Shown here: positions 59,253 to 64,000 of the stretch, piece by piece | Layout of the letters: each line of letters begins with the position of its first letter | Numbering within the stretch: position 1 is the first letter of the stretch | Assembly: GCF_003589595.1 (NCBI RefSeq) | Contig: NW_020654810.1 | Span: 12,080,867 to 12,144,866, forward strand | Direction: 5' to 3' | From: Hyposmocoma kahamanoa | Taxonomy: Eukaryota > Arthropoda > Insecta > Lepidoptera > Cosmopterigidae | Length of the DNA: 64,000 bases | The notes under the pieces: generated by a model | Seen by the model: only the letters and a program-made list of their open reading frames with translations | What the model was told of the DNA's origin: nothing | Database searches by the model: none | Translations under genes and position numbers: made by a program

Positions 59253-59830
59253 ATTACTTTTCACTTGCAAGTTGTAACTCAAAATCAATTTATACGTTAA
59301 TTGCATATTTCATATTCTACGTAAATGGTAAGAAATTAAATGATCTACTTCATGTCAAATTCAGCGGTAAGCAGGATCCAATTAGTCGTCCCAAGTTTCC
59401 CAGAAACTTAATTACTTCGCGCTCGTAGTCGAACAAACTTATCAATAAGTAAGTACCTACCATAAACACGTTTCACGAGAGAATACAGAATGGTGCGTCG
59501 TTGTACGCTTAACCTAATTAGCAATGTCAGAAATGCAAGTCTTCCTTTCCTTTTGTTTCCTTTTTTTCAGAAATTTTCAACTATTCTAAAAAAACATGTT
59601 AGTTCGCCGCCCTCATGTTTGAACACGTTCATAAATTACTCATGACCAAATAATTGCGACAGACGATAAGAACAATTTTATATTCGTCATCCAGTATGAC
59701 GAAGTTGCTTATCTTATAATCTTGTTTGGAAAAACAAAGTAATTACAAAAATGATACAAAGATTTTCATATTATTCGTTAGGTTATATTAAATGTAATTA
59801 ACAAATAACTCTCGTTGTAAAATAAAGGAG
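59253..59830 (+). other. Putative 3' UTR and poly(A) signal of the GTPase
   Basis: After the TAG the sequence becomes AT-rich. An ATTAAA variant occurs near 59333 and a canonical AATAAA lies at 59821-59826, about 570 bases after the stop. Which is used cannot be told from sequence. Confidence 0.4.
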
Positions 59831-61480
59831 CTATCATGTTTACTTCTACAGCACTTTTATGGACCCGGTGTATCCATTTCAGTCTTAAAAGTCAAAGGAG
59901 TATTTATTTCAATGTTCCTCGATGTAAATGTTGAATTTAATAGCTCTTCAATTCCGAATACGCACAAAAAATGATTACAAAATACAGGTGAAAAGGGTAA
60001 ATGAGAGGTGAAAGCGTCCATTACCTGCCGTAATATACTAAATCGGATTTAAACTTGCCCACGTTTCGATGTTCCGCACGCGTAGCTTGCGCTCGCTCGT
60101 TGCCTGCGCAGCTGTGGTGAAGCGACAACTTTCAGACATAGTTCAAAGAATTTCCCTGCTGAAATATGCATCTTTTCCCCCTGAGCGCATTTGTTAGCTT
60201 TCGTTATTCGTATTCAAAGTAAGTGCTTTAGTAAAAAGAACTACACGCTCACTAATTATTTTGTTTTAACCTCTGCAGATTACCCGCTTTAAATTCTCTT
60301 TGGGCCTGATCAAAAGTAGTAAAAAAGGCGTGTATCGAAAGACTGATGCGAATGGAGGAAATGAAAGACATACAATGTCAGGAATGTAGCGGGTGGAGGT
60401 CTGTAATATCTACCTACCTCAATGGGAGAGAGATGTGTTGTATGTACTCCTCTTTTGGAACAATATCTCAAAATTAAATTTAATATTGTATTTCTGCAAC
60501 AATAACATCCGCCCTGTATCGCGAAAGTATTGTAACTTAAGAATTAGATTAAATTTTTTCGCTAAAACTACTTAATAGAGAAGCTATGATACAAATTTCA
60601 CATTATAACTTCTTACATTCCTGAACATAACGCCAATGCGTGCAAGTATATATTCATAAACTTAATGATAAATATAATATACATATGTTTCGAAGTGATG
60701 GTGTAATAAAAACAGTGATAATATATGTGAGTAGATTCTCTAGGGAAAGGCTCGGATAGGGGATAAGTGTAATAACATACTTTTAATCATAAGTTTTACA
60801 TGTAATTAATACTTGAGTTATATTTTACGCGAAAAGTTCATCTCTCTGATATCTAAGCAAGTGTAATTAGTTAATTAAGAAGTTTATCGCCCTGCTCTAA
60901 GAAAGCGTCCTAAATTTGTACCTATACATGCTTTACTGCGTTTTTATTTAGCAGACAAAATAGTCATTCACATGTTAGCAGACCAAGTTGACATGACCCT
61001 CTTTGATTTGATCGCCTCACAAATACATATATATTTCAGAGAAGTCCAAAGAAAACCAAAGAAGTACCAAAGAAGTATTATTAAAAAAACCGTAACTATA
61101 AATACCATTAACTCACTAAACTTTCGAGATTCTCTTCACACTTTTAACTTTCGACTTGTATCTTCTCCAATTAATATGAAGGAAGTTAATTTAATTAATA
61201 ATAAATACATGCCATTTGCAGTTAATTGCAGTACAAACTTGAAAAAAGTGTTAATGAATATAATAATTTTGAAATTAAACACTAGTGTAATTCTGATGTA
61301 CATTCGTATAGAAGCTTAGAGAAAGACGAATAGTGAACAAAAATATTACTTGTAGAAAATTATTGCATGAGCAATAAGCTCATTCTATCGTAAAGTTATT
61401 GCTGGTGGTTGCTAAAACATAGTCTTAATGATTTTTACACAAGTCGGTGCGATACAGCCTGCCATAATAGAACAAATAAT
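59831..61480. other. Downstream DNA, no gene recognised
   Basis: AT-rich apart from a short CpG-containing stretch at 60060-60125 (CGCACGCGTAGCTTGCGCTC). The 115-codon frame at 60972-61319 consists of AT-rich codons without a recognisable motif. Confidence 0.45.
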
Positions 61481-61487
61481 TTTCAGG

Positions 61488-61628
61488 GCCTTTTTATTGT
61501 TAAGCGGATTTCCTTTTGCACGCTTTAATGCACCACTTGCCTTCGAACGCTATTCATACGTCTAAAGCTTATGACGACGCGTTTGAAGCGTCTGCGTAGC
61601 AAAATCCGCATCGAACAATAAGGGAGAT
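61488..61628. mobile_element. Candidate short inverted-repeat element
   Basis: The left end CCTTTTTATTGTTAAGCGGA and the reverse complement of the right end (CCCTTATTGTTCGATGCGGA) are imperfect inverted copies about 135 bases apart. GACGCGTTTGAAGCGTC forms a small hairpin inside. Confidence 0.4.
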
Positions 61629-63285
61629 GACATGCTCCATCCGAGCGCTCATTGTCGCAGCTAGCGGTTAGTGTGTATTATTTCATCTTAAGTATTATTC
61701 AAGTCATGTTTGCATTCAAACCTACAGATTATAATGACATATCATCGGATATACAGCCAGACATAGAGACGAAATGTCTTTTAATTTGTTTGAAAACTAT
61801 TCTGCCAAATCACAATCCGCCCGAATCCAAATTGCCATAATGGACGAAAATGGAAAAAATACATATTTAATTACAGATGAAATGTGGTTCCGTTTCTTTT
61901 GCAATTAGATGTTCAGCTGTTTTTCCCACACCACCGAATGGAACAGCCCCCCGTTGTTAGATATTACCTTTGATACATTATTGTATACAGAATATTCTTG
62001 AAATATACGCAGACATACACACAGATCAATTGTTGGCGCTGTACTATTTCAGCTTTCTAATTAGTGATTTCAGCGCAAACGAGAGTTGATATTTAAACGT
62101 GATATAAGGCCCATTTGCTTGATGAGTTGCCAGTGATGAATGGCCCTTATTTTGTCACTATTTCTGGTTATAAGTATACTGGATGTGATATATTGACTTA
62201 CCGTTTCCTTAAAGTTAATTCGCATACAATGAAATATTTACATATGTATGTATAGTCCAAAAAACAATTGAGTTGTTATAATACCTATTAGACCTTTTAC
62301 GATGCGGATTTAACAGTCCATAATGAAGATTTTATTGAAAATTTATTATGAAAATAGAATTTTTATTAATTACTTGTTAGTGCAAAATGCATAAATTTAT
62401 TTCAGACCGATGATTTTACGAATGAATTCCAGGAAAACAAGAATTAAACGAAATTCATATATACATATCGGGCATTTGGTGCTAAATTGACGCAAACGCA
62501 CATAATAAATATTTAATTTTTAAGTTAACACGTCAACATTTTATTAACACATCATGAATTTGAAATAAAATTAAAAAATCAATTCGAATTCAACTCCTCT
62601 CTTATTAGTGCCAAATGAACGATATATCGACGTAGGATAAAAATGAATGAATCAAAATTATTATTGTTGGTTTTGGCTCATTTCGATGAAAACTGACGAA
62701 ACGTAGTACGAATTAACACCAACGAAGGAAGCAACCATGTTATGTTCTTGAACCAAACGCGTCATTTTGTAAAGTACGTATTAATTGAAATGGGATTTGG
62801 AATGAATAAAATGAAGGTTTGGGTTGATGAATTTGATCCCAGCTAGAGTGAACTGAAACTTTGCGTAATCACTGCAACATCACCTCGTATTAACGACTAA
62901 CACACGGTATACGGCAAAGGACATTTTCCCTAAAAATGATTAACAAATTCCCACATCATTTTATCATCAAAACTTATAACACCAAATTTACATTATAGTC
63001 AGAAAATAATATACTATATAGGTATAGTTCTTTGTTAAAATATAATAAGTGTAAGATAATTAGCTATTTCAGTGTCAAATTCTTTAAAACGCAGCAAATG
63101 TTTATCCTATACCTATCAGAATTTGTAACGATATTTATTAAAATATAAGATGTTATTAAATAGTGTAAAATTGTCCATTATCGAGAGTAATCTACCTCTA
63201 TACTGTGTGTCATGTTAGAATAATTCAGGCTATCATTGAATCATTGTGTTATTATTATTAAATTCCAGTTTTATGTATAACAATA
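61629..63285. other. Downstream DNA without recognised features
   Basis: AT-rich; no coding relic, RNA gene or repeat family was identified. Confidence 0.45.
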
Positions 63286-63289
63286 TGGT

Positions 63290-63420
63290 GGTACAATTAC
63301 AGGCACATAGGACTTGTTAACTTACAGGTGACAAGTGCAGTGGCAGTGTCCCTCTTTGCGATTTAAAACTGTCAGTGGCACTACAACTGCTATGGACCAG
63401 GAATGCCGCAGATGTGGGTT
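63290..63420 (-). repeat. Repeat R, partial reversed copy
   Basis: ACAATTACAGGCACATAGGA, CTTGTTAACTTACAGGTGAC, TGCAGTGGCAGTGTCCCTC, TTTGCGATTTAAAACTGTC and CACTACAACTGCTATGGAC follow the R order on the minus strand. Confidence 0.7.
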
Positions 63421-63474
63421 ATAATGACATTTTCGTCGTTGAAGTCTGCAGATGAGGATGTTTGATTTTTTTTC

Positions 63475-63795
63475 AGAATAAATAATAATAATACTTTATT
63501 TCAGAAAAAGTATCCATAATTTGTTAGTAAGACTTATCAAGTATGTTAGTAGGTACTTATTTAAATTACATCACATAATATGCAATTACTTAATTTAAAT
63601 TACACTTATGACTCTTTGTATTAGATGCCATAGCAAGGGCCTATCGAACCGGTTCACGAGTGTTATCAGTATGCTGTTCCGGCTACGACGCACACGGTGA
63701 AGAAAAGAAGCGGCTTTCTTTCGCATTATAGCGGGAAAGCCATCAGTGCGCGCCTCCGCGAACGTGTGTGTCATTGTGGATTCGGTGATCATTAA
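63475..63795 (-). pseudogene. LINE 3' end with ATA tail
   Basis: The minus frame 63792-63595 reads MTHTFAEARTDGFPAIMRKK, then AASFLHRVRRSRNSILITL and FDRPLLWHLIQ before the stop. I recall the segment T-x-TFAEARTDGFPAIMRK followed by RRVR-x-S-x-x-(S/G)IL as a recurrent C-terminus of insect retroelement proteins. A 3' UTR follows to AAATAAAGTATTATTATTAT (reverse of 63478-63500), a simple-repeat tail. Nothing of the RT is present, so it is 5'-truncated. Confidence 0.7.
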
Positions 63796-64000
63796 TTTTT
63801 AGTCAAAGTCAATAATTTTGTATTTTGTTTCTTAATTTTCATACAAAAACTATGATAGAAAGGTGTATAAATATTAAGACATTTATAATTACTGAAAGTT
63901 TTTAAAGATGTTGTGGGCTGTCCTTTATGCGAATAGAATTGAGCTATCTTGAATGAAAAAGTTAGTAGGTGAATATAAACTCAATAATTCTTGTTCAGAA

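Noticed and set aside
60972..61319. 115-codon + frame downstream of the GTPase
   Set aside because: Dominated by Ile, Asn, Lys and Thr from AT-rich codons, no motif and no splice or promoter context.
1..64000. CRISPR array or bacterial operon
   Set aside because: No regularly spaced direct repeats with unique spacers; gene structure, introns and SINEs are eukaryotic.

Overview
The window looks like lepidopteran (moth or butterfly) nuclear DNA: AT-rich, crowded with decayed non-LTR retrotransposon 3' ends, tRNA-headed SINEs, short inverted-repeat elements and one mariner, with one clearly intact host gene on long introns. No bacterial-style operon, rRNA, functional tRNA or CRISPR array is visible.

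The gene is a Ras-superfamily small GTPase on the + strand. I assembled four coding exons by eye from reading frames and splice sites: 4473-4567, 38343-38781, 51719-51841 and 59055-59252. The joins keep frame (phase 2, 0, 0) and give a predicted 284-residue protein: a 52-residue N-terminal extension, a complete G domain (P-loop, switch I Thr, DTSG, NKVD, ASAK), a run of five arginines and a C-terminal CVIS prenylation box. It has Ala, Arg and Glu where canonical Ras has Gly12, Gly13 and Gln61. A CpG-rich block (about 4255-4472) precedes the start codon and probably holds the promoter and 5' UTR. Introns are about 33.8, 12.9 and 7.2 kb.

Layout: 1-4250 upstream DNA with two minus-strand LINE remnants and a long perfect palindrome. 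4473-38342 exon 1 and intron 1, holding most of the mobile DNA: a SINE, a hAT-type MITE with an 8-bp target duplication, several LINE 3' ends, a mariner (12291-17092) split by a 3.6-kb inverted-repeat element that itself carries a MITE and SINEs, a decayed LINE with endonuclease and RT relics (22730-25260) interrupted by the 3' end of another LINE, and a CpG-rich patch near 33000. 38343-51718 exon 2 and intron 2: an unidentified coding relic (39850-40945), a second copy of the inverted-repeat element, SINEs, adjacent long palindromes, a 144-bp tandem duplication and an RTE-like LINE fragment. 51719-59054 exon 3 and intron 3: a Harbinger-type MITE, a 400-base assembly gap, a frame-broken transposon protein relic, a foldback repeat and more LINE/SINE/MITE copies. 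59055-64000 the last exon, a putative poly(A) signal and mostly featureless flank, ending in a minus-strand LINE 3' end.

Apart from the GTPase I see no intact gene. The most unusual sequence-level signal is the number of nearly perfect, short-loop palindromes (arms 12-30 bp) scattered through the window, some inside former transposon coding sequence. All family names are from recognition of motifs by eye; no database search was run.
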